A stretch of DNA of 64,000 nt, taken from assembly GCA_049663345.1 (NCBI GenBank), contig JBATDG010000014.1:159707-223706 (forward strand). The letters are read 5' to 3'. The translations under genes were made by a program, and so were the position numbers. This DNA is from SZUA-365 sp049663345. GTDB lineage: Bacteria > Bacteroidota > Ignavibacteria > SZUA-365. Under the pieces are notes generated by a model that ran no database searches, had not been told where the DNA came from, and was given only the letters and a program-made list of their open reading frames with translations. Of this stretch, positions 25,521 to 33,170 are shown piece after piece. Every line of letters begins with the position of its first letter. Position 1 is the stretch's first letter.

Positions 25521-27440
25521 ATGCCTGACATGATCAACATTTCTTTCCCCAGTGGCGACCGCAGGGAATACCCTATGGGTACGACCGGTTTTCAGGTCGC
25601 CGAAAGCATTTCCCCGGGACTGGCCCGCGAAGCGCTTGGCGTGAAAGTGGATGGAAAGGTCGTCGATTTGCATACCCCAATAGAAGTAGACGCCGCTCTT
25701 CAGATTCTGACCTGGAAAGACGACGAAGGGAAAGAGATTTACTGGCATAGTTCCAGCCACCTCATGGCGCATGCAATCGAGGCCCTGTATCCCGGCGCGA
25801 AGTTTGGGGTAGGTCCTGCGATCGAGGAAGGTTTTTACTACGACATCGATATTGACCAGGTATTCACGCCTGAGGATCTCGAACGCATCGAAAAGAAAAT
25901 GAGTGAACTTTCGAAGGAAGATAAGTCCTTCGAACGTAAGGTCCTTTCACGCGATGAAGCGCTGGCGTTCTGGCGGGAGAAAGGGGATCAGTACAAGCTT
26001 GAGCTCATCGGCGGCTTCCCCGAAGATGAGATCATCAGCTGCTATTCTGAGGGTTCTTTTACCGATCTCTGCCGAGGACCGCATCTTCCGTCTGCCGGAA
26101 TGATCAAGTACGTCAAACTGCTCACCGTTTCCGGTTCGTACTGGAAGGGTGATGCAAAGAATGCGCAGCTGCAGCGGATATACGGAATTTCATTTCCGAA
26201 GAAAAAGGATCTCGAAGAGTACCTCGTTCGTCTGGAAGAAGCCCGCAAACGGGACCACCGCAAGCTGGGCCGCGAACTTGATCTGTTCGCATTCCATGAT
26301 ATCGCTCCGGGCGCGCCGTTCTGGCTGCCGCGCGGGATGATCCTCTTCAAAGAACTGCAGAAAATGCTTCGCGAGCTCCTTGACGGAGCTGGATACGACG
26401 AAATCCTCACACCGATTCTGGTGAAGAAGGAGTTGTGGGAGCAGTCCGGACACTGGCAGCATTACAAGGAAAATATGTTCCTCGTCGAGGACGGCGAAGA
26501 CCAGATTTTCAGCTTGAAGCCGATGAATTGTCCGGAGTCGACCTACGTCTACCGGCATCGCGTGCGCAGCTACCGCGACCTTCCGCTTCGCTACTCTGAA
26601 ATGGGCACCAACCACAGGAATGAGCTTAGCGGCGCCCTAAACGGCATGTTCCGCGTTCGGCAGTTCCATATGGATGATGCCCATCTTTATGTGCGTCCCG
26701 ACCAGATTCTGGATGAAATTACACAGCTCCTCAAGCTGGTTGACCGTTTTTACAAAGTGTTCGGCTTCGAACCGTTTTACAAGCTCAGTACGCGTCCCGA
26801 AGATGCAATGGGAGATCCATCGCTCTGGGATACCGCGGAAAAAGGACTCTCAGACGCGTTGGAATCGAACGGAATCGATTTCAAATTGAATCCCGGAGAC
26901 GGCGCGTTTTACGGACCGAAAATTGACATCAGCGTTCGTGACGCTCTCGGACGTTCCTGGCAGCTGGCAACCATACAGCTTGATTTCCAGATGCCCGAGC
27001 GCTTCAACCTCGAATACATCGATGAAAACAATGAGCGCCAGCGACCGGTGATGATTCATCGGGCCATAATGGGCTCGATCGAGCGCTTCATCGGTGTTCT
27101 CATCGAACATTTTGCAGGCGCTTTCCCAACCTGGCTTTCACCGGTACAGGTGGCCATTCTTCCGATCAGCGACCAGTTCATGGACTACGGCCGCGAAGTT
27201 CAGACTGCAATCCGTGCAGCGGGTGTGCGTGTTGAACTTGACGATCGGAATGAGAAAATCGGCTACAAAATCCGGGACTGGGAAGTTCACAAGGTTCCTT
27301 ACATGCTGATTGTCGGTGAGAAGGAAAAGGCTGCGTCGTCAGTTTCGGTCCGTCGCCACAAAGAAGGCGACCTCGGAGCCAGTCCCATCGCACAATTCAT
27401 CGAATTGATCCTTACAGAGATAACAGACAAGTCACTATAA
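25521..27440 (+). CDS. thrS: Threonine-tRNA ligase
   Basis: ThrRS charges tRNA-Thr and edits mis-acylated serine. From the ATG at 25521 (AGGAAGCAGG upstream) the protein has 639 residues. An N-terminal TGS domain (about 1-65) is followed by the editing domain with SSHLMAHAIE (HxxxH) and the cysteine/histidine pair in DLCRGPHLP. The class II catalytic core then has zinc-ligand cysteine in MNCPES, motif 2 around SEMGTNHRNELSG and motif 3 GSIERFIGVLIEH. The C-terminal anticodon-binding domain is present (QVAILPISDQ onward). A GTG at 25458 in the same frame would start inside the tRNA terminator and is unlikely. It leads the infC-rpmI-rplT-pheST cluster. Confidence 0.96.
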   Translation: MPDMINISFPSGDRREYPMGTTGFQVAESISPGLAREALGVKVDGKVVDLHTPIEVDAALQILTWKDDEGKEIYWHSSSHLMAHAIEALYPGAKFGVGPAIEEGFYYDIDIDQVFTPEDLERIEKKMSELSKEDKSFERKVLSRDEALAFWREKGDQYKLELIGGFPEDEIISCYSEGSFTDLCRGPHLPSAGMIKYVKLLTVSGSYWKGDAKNAQLQRIYGISFPKKKDLEEYLVRLEEARKRDHRKLGRELDLFAFHDIAPGAPFWLPRGMILFKELQKMLRELLDGAGYDEILTPILVKKELWEQSGHWQHYKENMFLVEDGEDQIFSLKPMNCPESTYVYRHRVRSYRDLPLRYSEMGTNHRNELSGALNGMFRVRQFHMDDAHLYVRPDQILDEITQLLKLVDRFYKVFGFEPFYKLSTRPEDAMGDPSLWDTAEKGLSDALESNGIDFKLNPGDGAFYGPKIDISVRDALGRSWQLATIQLDFQMPERFNLEYIDENNERQRPVMIHRAIMGSIERFIGVLIEHFAGAFPTWLSPVQVAILPISDQFMDYGREVQTAIRAAGVRVELDDRNEKIGYKIRDWEVHKVPYMLIVGEKEKAASSVSVRRHKEGDLGASPIAQFIELILTEITDKSL

Positions 27441-27477
27441 CAGACCGGAGGCACCAACGGCTACGTTCAATCGTCCA

Positions 27478-28047
27478 ATGCGGACACCCCAGCGAAAAAC
27501 TCGCATCAATGATGAAATCAACGCCAAAGAAATTCGACTCATTGGAGCGGAAGGGGAGCAAATCGGAATTGTCACCCCGAGAGAAGCCCTTACGATGGCG
27601 GCGGAAAAAGAACTTGATCTGGTCGAAATTGCACCGCAAGCGGCTCCGCCTGTATGCAAAATCATGGACTACGGCAAGTTTAAATACGAGCAGCAAAAGA
27701 AAGATCGGCTGCTCAAAAAGAAACAGCTCAATATCGTCATCAAGGAAGTGCGGTACCATCCGACAACCGATACTCATGACTTTGATTTCAAGCTGCGTCA
27801 CGCTCGACAGTTCCTGCTCGAAGGCAATAAGGTGAAAGCCGCTGTGGTGTTTCGCGGTCGTCAGATGGCGCATCAGGAGCTTGGATTTATTCTGCTGACC
27901 AAGCTCAAAGAATCGCTTGTGGACATAGCCCTGGTGGAAAAGCAGCCCAGCATGGAAGGGCGCTCAATGATCGCCATTTTCGCCCCAGACAAGAAGAAAA
28001 TTGCGGTTTTAGAAAAAGAAAAGAAAGATGAGTCCAGCCAGTCATAA
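27478..28047 (+). CDS. infC: Translation initiation factor IF-3 (start may be an upstream ACG)
   Basis: IF-3 binds the 30S subunit and rejects non-canonical start codons and initiators. The first ATG in frame gives 189 residues, with RINDEINAKEIRLIGAEGEQ (N-domain), the linker rich in K and the C-domain (VIKEVRYHPTTDTHDFDFKL). The only good ribosome-binding site, GGAGG at 27447-27451, is 26 bases from this ATG but 5 and 11 bases from in-frame ACG codons at 27457 and 27463. Start at 27463 would add five residues. infC in other bacteria uses a rare start (AUU) for autoregulation, so an ACG start is plausible here. The C-terminus is extended and charged (KKKIAVLEKEKKDESSQS). Confidence 0.95.
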   Translation: MRTPQRKTRINDEINAKEIRLIGAEGEQIGIVTPREALTMAAEKELDLVEIAPQAAPPVCKIMDYGKFKYEQQKKDRLLKKKQLNIVIKEVRYHPTTDTHDFDFKLRHARQFLLEGNKVKAAVVFRGRQMAHQELGFILLTKLKESLVDIALVEKQPSMEGRSMIAIFAPDKKKIAVLEKEKKDESSQS

Positions 28048-28128
28048 TACTGGAATGGAATCAATGAATTTCGTATATTTAAAAGCTGTATTTTATTTTA
28101 GTTCGAACCGAAGAAGGAGTATGAACAA

Positions 28129-28317
28129 ATGCCCAAAATGAAAGGCAAGTCCGGTGCTAAAAAGCGGTTTTCGCTTACCGGCACGGGCAAAATCAAGCGC
28201 GGAAAAGCGTATCGCAGCCACATCCTGACCAAGAAAACCACCAAGCGTAAACGCGGTTTGCGTCAAAGTACTCTAGTGGATGCTGCGGATGAGAAACGTA
28301 TCAAATTGCTTATCTAA
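28129..28317 (+). CDS. rpmI: 50S ribosomal protein L35
   Basis: The 62-residue basic protein begins MPKMKGKSGAKKRF, the conserved L35 opening, and continues GKIKRGKAYRSHILTKKTTK. AAGGAGT at 28114-28120 lies 8 bases before the ATG. An overlapping ATG at 28121 is out of frame. L35 is a structural protein of the large subunit. The 81 bases after infC are A/T-rich; no leader structure could be identified with confidence. Confidence 0.97.
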   Translation: MPKMKGKSGAKKRFSLTGTGKIKRGKAYRSHILTKKTTKRKRGLRQSTLVDAADEKRIKLLI

Positions 28318-28336
28318 ATAGAATCACAGGTGAAAA

Positions 28337-28684
28337 ATGCCCCGTTCAAAAAATAAGGTCGCTGCGCATCGTCGGCGTAAGAAAACTCTTGATCGCGCCA
28401 AAGGCTTCTATGGTGCGAGCAGCAAGATCCTTACGGTAGCAAAGCACCGTGTAGACAAATCCCTGCAGTTTGCATACCGTGATCGCCGCGCCAAGAAACG
28501 CACAATGCGTCAGCTATGGATCACTCGCATCAACGCCGCCTCGCGTATGCTTGGTGTGTCATACTCCCGTCTCATTGACGGCCTGAACAAAAACAGTATC
28601 GACATCAACCGGAAAATGCTCTCGGAGATCGCAGCCACGGACAGCACAGCGTTTGCTGAAATCGTGAAGCTCGCGACCCGCTAA
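28337..28684 (+). CDS. rplT: 50S ribosomal protein L20
   Basis: The 115-residue protein matches L20 over its full length: PRSKNKVAAHRRRKKTLDRA, GFYGASSK, FAYRDRRAKKRTMRQLWI and SRLIDGLNKNSIDINRKML. L20 is an early assembly protein of the 50S subunit and, in several bacteria, represses its own operon. The infC-rpmI-rplT order is the classical one. A strong terminator follows within 25 bases. Confidence 0.98.
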   Translation: MPRSKNKVAAHRRRKKTLDRAKGFYGASSKILTVAKHRVDKSLQFAYRDRRAKKRTMRQLWITRINAASRMLGVSYSRLIDGLNKNSIDINRKMLSEIAATDSTAFAEIVKLATR

Positions 28685-28705
28685 GCCCCTTTCCTGATTG
28701 TATCG

Positions 28706-28754
28706 CGGGCATTGCATAGAGAGTCGCACTCTCATGTCGTGCCCGTTTTTTTTT
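28706..28754 (+). terminator. Rho-independent terminator after rplT
   Basis: CGGGCA (28706-28711) pairs with TGCCCG (28740-28745). An inner stem GAGAGT/ACTCTC (719-724 with 728-733) closes on a three-base CGC loop. The structure is followed by nine T residues (28746-28754). It ends the infC-rpmI-rplT transcript just before pheS and could also act as an attenuator of pheST. Confidence 0.85.
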
Positions 28755-28779
28755 GCTGATATATCTGTAGGAGATTGAC

Positions 28780-29793
28780 GTGAAGGAACGCATAGAATCC
28801 TTGCTTGCTGCTGTTCGGGAAAGTGCAGCTGGCCTGGCGACGGAGGAACATATCGAACAGTTTCGCATCGCATTCCTTTCGCGAAAGGGACGTATCGCGC
28901 AATTGTTCGACGAACTCAAAAGCATTTCCGCCGCGGAAAAGCCCGCTATGGGGCAAGCCCTCAACGTCCTCCGGCAGCAGGCGCAGACCCTGCTCGATGA
29001 GGCTGTCAGCAAAATTCAGAGCGATAACTCGGCAGGGAAGTCCCTGCTCGATGTCACCCTTCCGGGACGAGGTCAGACGCGCGGACATATGCATATTGTT
29101 TCACAGACAATTGATGAAATCACTGGCATTTTCCGGCGTATGGGATTCAGTGTGGCTGATGGTCCTGAGATCGAGACAGAATACTACAATTTCGAATCCT
29201 TGAATTTTCCTGCGGACCACCCGGCCAGGGACATGCAGGACACCTTTTTCATCACCGAGTCGCATTTGCTCCGCACGCATACAACTCCGGTTCAAGTGCG
29301 TCTGATGGAGAAATATCAGCCGCCCATCAGGGCGATTTTCCCTGGAAAGGTGTACAGGAATGAAGTTATCAGCGCACGCAGCCACGTGCAGTTTCACCAG
29401 ATTGACGGATTGTTCGTCGACAAGGGAGTCACCTTTGCGGATTTGAAAGGAACTCTGGTGACATTTGCAAAAATGTATTACGGCTCTTCTCTGAAGTATC
29501 GATTCCGCCCTAGTTTCTTTCCGTTCACCGAACCTTCTGCGGAAATGGATATCAGCTGCTATCTCTGCAATGCCAAGGGATGCCGCGTCTGTAAGCAAAC
29601 AGGGTGGCTGGAAATCCTCGGATGCGGCATGGTTGATCCCAACGTGTTTTCATTCGTCAACGTTGATCCTGAAGAATACAGCGGATATGCATTCGGAATC
29701 GGAATTGAACGCACTGCCATGCTGCGCCATGCGATCGATGATATCCGTCTGCTCTTTGAAAACGATCTACGCGTCAATCATCAATTCAACTGA
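28780..29793 (+). CDS. pheS: Phenylalanine-tRNA ligase alpha subunit
   Basis: PheS carries the catalytic site of the (alpha-beta)2 PheRS. The 337-residue protein starts at a GTG with AGGAG 9 bases upstream. It has an N-terminal coiled coil (1-90) and class II motifs: GRGQTRGHMHIVSQTIDEI, the DTFF segment (HPARDMQDTFF), motif 2 FPGKVYRNEVISARSHVQFHQ-type residues and motif 3 GFGIGIERTAMLRH-like AFGIGIERTAML. YLCNAKGCRVCKQTGWLEILG is also family-typical. It is followed after 2 bases by pheT. Confidence 0.97.
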   Translation: MKERIESLLAAVRESAAGLATEEHIEQFRIAFLSRKGRIAQLFDELKSISAAEKPAMGQALNVLRQQAQTLLDEAVSKIQSDNSAGKSLLDVTLPGRGQTRGHMHIVSQTIDEITGIFRRMGFSVADGPEIETEYYNFESLNFPADHPARDMQDTFFITESHLLRTHTTPVQVRLMEKYQPPIRAIFPGKVYRNEVISARSHVQFHQIDGLFVDKGVTFADLKGTLVTFAKMYYGSSLKYRFRPSFFPFTEPSAEMDISCYLCNAKGCRVCKQTGWLEILGCGMVDPNVFSFVNVDPEEYSGYAFGIGIERTAMLRHAIDDIRLLFENDLRVNHQFN

Positions 29794-29795
29794 TT

Positions 29796-32174
29796 ATGCT
29801 ATTATCACTCAACTGGCTTCGTACATACGTCGACTTATCGGAATCGCTCGAAGACCTCGAAGCATTGTTAACCAATGTTGGCTTAGAGGTTGAATCCATT
29901 GAAGATCGGCGCGATTCCTTCAAGGGTATTGTGGTGGGTGAAGTGCTCACCTGCGAGAAACATCCGAATGCTGACAAGCTTTCGGTCTGTACCGTGAGCA
30001 ATGGAAGCGAAGAGTCCACAGTGGTTTGCGGCGCTCCAAACGTTGCAGCGGGACAAAAGATTATTTTCGCTCAGGTCGGAGCCCATATTGAAAAACTCGG
30101 CTTTACGATCGACCGCCGGAAATTGCGTGGGATAGAATCGTCGGGAATGATCTGCTCCTCCTCAGAGCTCGGGCTTGATGAGGATCATTCTGGTATTGCG
30201 GTACTCCCAACGGACGCTGTACCCGGAACTCCGATTGCCAGGCATCTCGGCTTCGACGATGTAATCCTCGGTATTGGAATCACGCCCAACAGGGGAGATG
30301 CGCTTTCACACATAGGAACTGCAAGAGATATAGCAGCCGCTACAGGCTGTGAACTCCGAATGCCCGAACCCGTCATTCCTGAGATTATCGCGGCCGAGCC
30401 ATTCAGCATCGAAATCCGTGATGCGGATCTTTGTCCGCGCTATTCAGGGGCAATCATTCGCAATGTGACTGTCGGAGACTCTCCGGACTGGCTCAAGAAA
30501 TATCTGACCGCAGCTGGTGTGCGTCCCATCAATAATCTCGTCGACGCGACGAATTTCGTCATGATGCAAATCGGACAACCGATGCACGCGTTTGATCTCT
30601 CACAGCTGAAGGGAAGCAGCATCATCGTGAGAGCCGCGGAAGCTGGTGAGAAAATGATTACTCTGGACGATGAAGAACGCGATCTTCCGGAGCGTGCTTT
30701 GTTGATCTGCGATGCGGAACGGCCAGTAGCAGTCGCAGGCGTGATGGGTGGACAGCATTCCGCGGTCACTGCGGGCACGACTGCCATATTGCTCGAGAGC
30801 GCTCATTTCAACCCGTCCTCTGTCCGCCGCACTGCCAAGATGCTGCAGCTTTCCACCGATTCCAGCTATCGCTTTGAACGCGGATCAGATCCGAATATCA
30901 CCATTTGGGCCTTGCACAGGGCGATACAGCTGATCATCGACAATGCTGGTGGAGAACTCTGCGGAATTTATGACGCATATCCGGCTCCTTTGGAGGAGAA
31001 GGTGGTTTCTCTCCGTCCCGCATTTGTCAACCGGATTCTCGGAATTCAGGTTGACGTGGATGAGCAGCGCCGCATCCTCAACGCGCTGCAGATTCATGTT
31101 GTTGAGGAAACTGACGACAGTTTCCAGTGCCGGATCCCGACTTTCCGGAGCGATATCGAGAGGGAAATCGATCTTGTTGAAGAAGTCGCCCGCATTCATG
31201 GCTACGACAATATTCCTGTCCCGACAAGGATCGAGATGAATGTCGGGGACCGCTTCGACGATCAGGCATTTCCCGCCACACTCCGCAACCTTGCTCTCGG
31301 ACTCGGCTTCGACGAAATACTTTCATCGAGTCTGGTCCCACGTAGCCGCGCTGCTGCCAATGGCGATACTGCCGGAGTGGTGGACGTATTAAATCCTGTG
31401 AGCAAGGAGCGTCCCAGCCTTCGTACAAGTCTGCTGCCTTCGCTGTTGGAAGCCGTTGATGTCAACATCCGCAACGGCATGCGTTCGTTGAGGATCGCGG
31501 AAATTGGTCATGTATTTTCGAGGGAAGGCGAAGCGAAATTCGCCGAGCGGAACATGATAGGACTGGCTCTGACAGGCTCTGCGCAGGCACGGTCATGGTA
31601 CGCCCCTGCGAGGGATGCGGATTTCTTTGATCTCAAGGGCGCTCTGAAGCAGCTGCTCGATGCGCTCTATATTGACAATGATACAATCTTTTATTATGAT
31701 AGAACAAGTACTTTAAGTGAACATGTTCTAACGCTTGAAGTCAAAGGTAGATATGCCGGGCAAGCTGTCGAAGTTTCGGATGCAATTCTTGCAAACTTCT
31801 CAATTGACCAACCAGTATTCTACGCCGAGTTGGATATCGATGTGTTGAGATCAGCTCTTCCTGAAAGACAGACCTACAAGCCCGTTGCGAAGTATCCGAG
31901 TGTAACAAGGGATCTCGCAATAATTGTGGCGGAAGGTGTTCTAGCTGATCAGATTTCTCATGCTGTTCAGTCTGCCAAACCGGCGCATCTGCGAAGTGTG
32001 CGCATTGTGGACGTGTTCACGCATGAGAGTCTCGGAAAGGATCGAAAAAGCGTGGCGTTCACCATGACATTTCAGGCAGATGACAGAACGCTCACGGAGG
32101 AGGATATCAATACCTCGGTCGATACAGTAGTCGCTGCCCTCAAACAGGATCTGCACGCCGAGCTTCGCGGATAA
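29796..32174 (+). CDS. pheT: Phenylalanine-tRNA ligase beta subunit
   Basis: The 792-residue beta subunit has all expected modules. These are the N-terminal helix, an EMAP-II-like tRNA-binding domain (VVGEVLTCEKHPNADKLSVC, about 48-67), the B1/B3/B4 editing core (RGDALSHIGTARDIAA; NNLVDATNFVMM; QPMHAFDL), a B5 domain around VDEQRRILNALQI, a catalytic-like domain and the C-terminal ferredoxin-like anticodon-binding domain (about 700-792, KYPSVTRDLAIIV). The region 31660-31800 is more AT-rich than its surroundings but keeps the frame. It follows pheS after 2 bases. Confidence 0.97.
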   Translation: MLLSLNWLRTYVDLSESLEDLEALLTNVGLEVESIEDRRDSFKGIVVGEVLTCEKHPNADKLSVCTVSNGSEESTVVCGAPNVAAGQKIIFAQVGAHIEKLGFTIDRRKLRGIESSGMICSSSELGLDEDHSGIAVLPTDAVPGTPIARHLGFDDVILGIGITPNRGDALSHIGTARDIAAATGCELRMPEPVIPEIIAAEPFSIEIRDADLCPRYSGAIIRNVTVGDSPDWLKKYLTAAGVRPINNLVDATNFVMMQIGQPMHAFDLSQLKGSSIIVRAAEAGEKMITLDDEERDLPERALLICDAERPVAVAGVMGGQHSAVTAGTTAILLESAHFNPSSVRRTAKMLQLSTDSSYRFERGSDPNITIWALHRAIQLIIDNAGGELCGIYDAYPAPLEEKVVSLRPAFVNRILGIQVDVDEQRRILNALQIHVVEETDDSFQCRIPTFRSDIEREIDLVEEVARIHGYDNIPVPTRIEMNVGDRFDDQAFPATLRNLALGLGFDEILSSSLVPRSRAAANGDTAGVVDVLNPVSKERPSLRTSLLPSLLEAVDVNIRNGMRSLRIAEIGHVFSREGEAKFAERNMIGLALTGSAQARSWYAPARDADFFDLKGALKQLLDALYIDNDTIFYYDRTSTLSEHVLTLEVKGRYAGQAVEVSDAILANFSIDQPVFYAELDIDVLRSALPERQTYKPVAKYPSVTRDLAIIVAEGVLADQISHAVQSAKPAHLRSVRIVDVFTHESLGKDRKSVAFTMTFQADDRTLTEEDINTSVDTVVAALKQDLHAELRG

Positions 32175-32204
32175 AAGTTACGTTCCAACATTCCGGATGC
32201 CTCT

Positions 32205-32564
32205 ATGACACAGCACGAAATGCCCATTCAGGGCGGAACGATGCAGAACATCATTCAGCTGGCCCTTCAGGGCGTATGGGACCGTGCTCAAAAAGCCGTT
32301 GATATGATCACACGGCTGCGGAGTGAAAATGCAGACCTGTTACAGAGACTGCAGGAACTTGAGTCCAATCAGCTTGCCTTCGAGGCGCAACTCGCCGAAA
32401 AGGAACATCTTATTACAACTTTGCAGGAGAAGACATCTTCGCTTTCATCTGTTGATGTTAGCGATGGACTTTTATATCTTTCGCCAGACGAAAGAGAGGC
32501 TTTGGAACGTCAGATAAGTGACCTGTTGAAGCGGATCAATGCGCATCTAGGGTCACCCCGGTAA
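32205..32564 (+). CDS. Small coiled-coil protein upstream of zapA
   Basis: A 119-residue protein dominated by a coiled coil (about residues 25-75, RLRSENADLLQRLQELESNQ) and a second short C-terminal helix (SPDEREALERQISDLLKRI). I recognise no enzymatic domain. Size, coiled coil and position 62 bases ahead of zapA recall small division-associated coiled-coil proteins such as ZapB, but there is no clear sequence signature. A link to FtsZ-ring assembly is inference from context. Confidence 0.75.
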   Translation: MTQHEMPIQGGTMQNIIQLALQGVWDRAQKAVDMITRLRSENADLLQRLQELESNQLAFEAQLAEKEHLITTLQEKTSSLSSVDVSDGLLYLSPDEREALERQISDLLKRINAHLGSPR

Positions 32565-32626
32565 AAGCCAGTGTCAGAATATTATGAGCGACTGTAGAAA
32601 ATCTCTTAGAAAAACGAATAAGAATC

Positions 32627-32914
32627 ATGGAAGCCAAGAGCGTACGCCTTAAAATCTACGGTACTGAATATCCGTTGAAAGTGGACGATGAAGCACTTAC
32701 TGTCCAGGCAGCGGAGCACCTTGACCGGATGATGCATGAGTTGCACACGCAAATTCCGGATCAACCGCCGATAACTCTTGCCGTACTGTCAGCCTTGAAT
32801 GTTTCTGAAGCGCTGACCCATGAAAAACAGGATAAAAAACAACTTTACCTAAAAGTTGAGCAGGAACTTCGATCAATTACCCAGCTACTCGACGGGGTTT
32901 TGACCGAAGACTAA
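32627..32914 (+). CDS. zapA: Cell division protein ZapA-like
   Basis: ZapA crosslinks FtsZ filaments. The 95-residue protein has the compact N-terminal beta-alpha head (VRLKIYGTEYPLKVDDE followed by LTVQAAEHLDRMMHEL) and a C-terminal dimerisation coiled coil (ALTHEKQDKKQLYLKVEQEL). This is the usual ZapA layout and size. The zapA-rny adjacency with pheT upstream is a familiar order in Bacteroidota and Chlorobiota. The downstream spacer holds a structured RNA candidate. Confidence 0.88.
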   Translation: MEAKSVRLKIYGTEYPLKVDDEALTVQAAEHLDRMMHELHTQIPDQPPITLAVLSALNVSEALTHEKQDKKQLYLKVEQELRSITQLLDGVLTED

Positions 32915-32930
32915 GAGACGAAGAAGTATA

Positions 32931-33151
32931 GTAGCCGCACTACAATCCGGTCACTGGTCACGTTAAAAAGAACCAACACTTTTTACCTGGGAATCTGACT
33001 CTTTCCATCAATTGCAGGCCTCGATCTTCGTGATTTGCCCGCTTCGGCTGGTGACAGTGGAAGCAAGAGATGAAAAGGCATTTACCCACTGTGTCATGGA
33101 TGGGTTCTTTTTTCCCTCCACCAGTTGTCCGGGGTAGTGCGGTACTTTTTT
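32931..33151 (+). ncRNA. Structured non-coding RNA candidate, 6S RNA-like, between zapA and rny
   Basis: The 256-base spacer folds into one long rod closed by its own ends. CCGCACTAC (32935-32943) pairs with GTAGTGCGG (33134-33142), extended by GTA/TAC past a bulged G934. Then CCGG (947-950) pairs with CCGG (33129-33132), ACTGGT (953-958) with ACCAGT (33120-33125), and a 10-bp AAAAAGAACC (965-974) with GGTTCTTTTT (33103-33112). The interior is about 128 bases, with a hairpin TGACAGTGG/CCACTG-TG-TCA (33052-33096). Six T residues (33146-33151) follow the closing stem like an intrinsic terminator. Length near 220 nt, rod shape and position after zapA match 6S RNA, the RNA polymerase-binding regulator. 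Promoter sequence is weak. It could instead be an rny leader. Confidence 0.6.
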
Positions 33152-33170
33152 ATACTGGAGGATACATTTG

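Noticed and set aside
31660..31800. Possible inserted or foreign segment in pheT (locally AT-rich)
   Set aside because: Frame and protein family features continue across it without a break; local composition alone is not enough.
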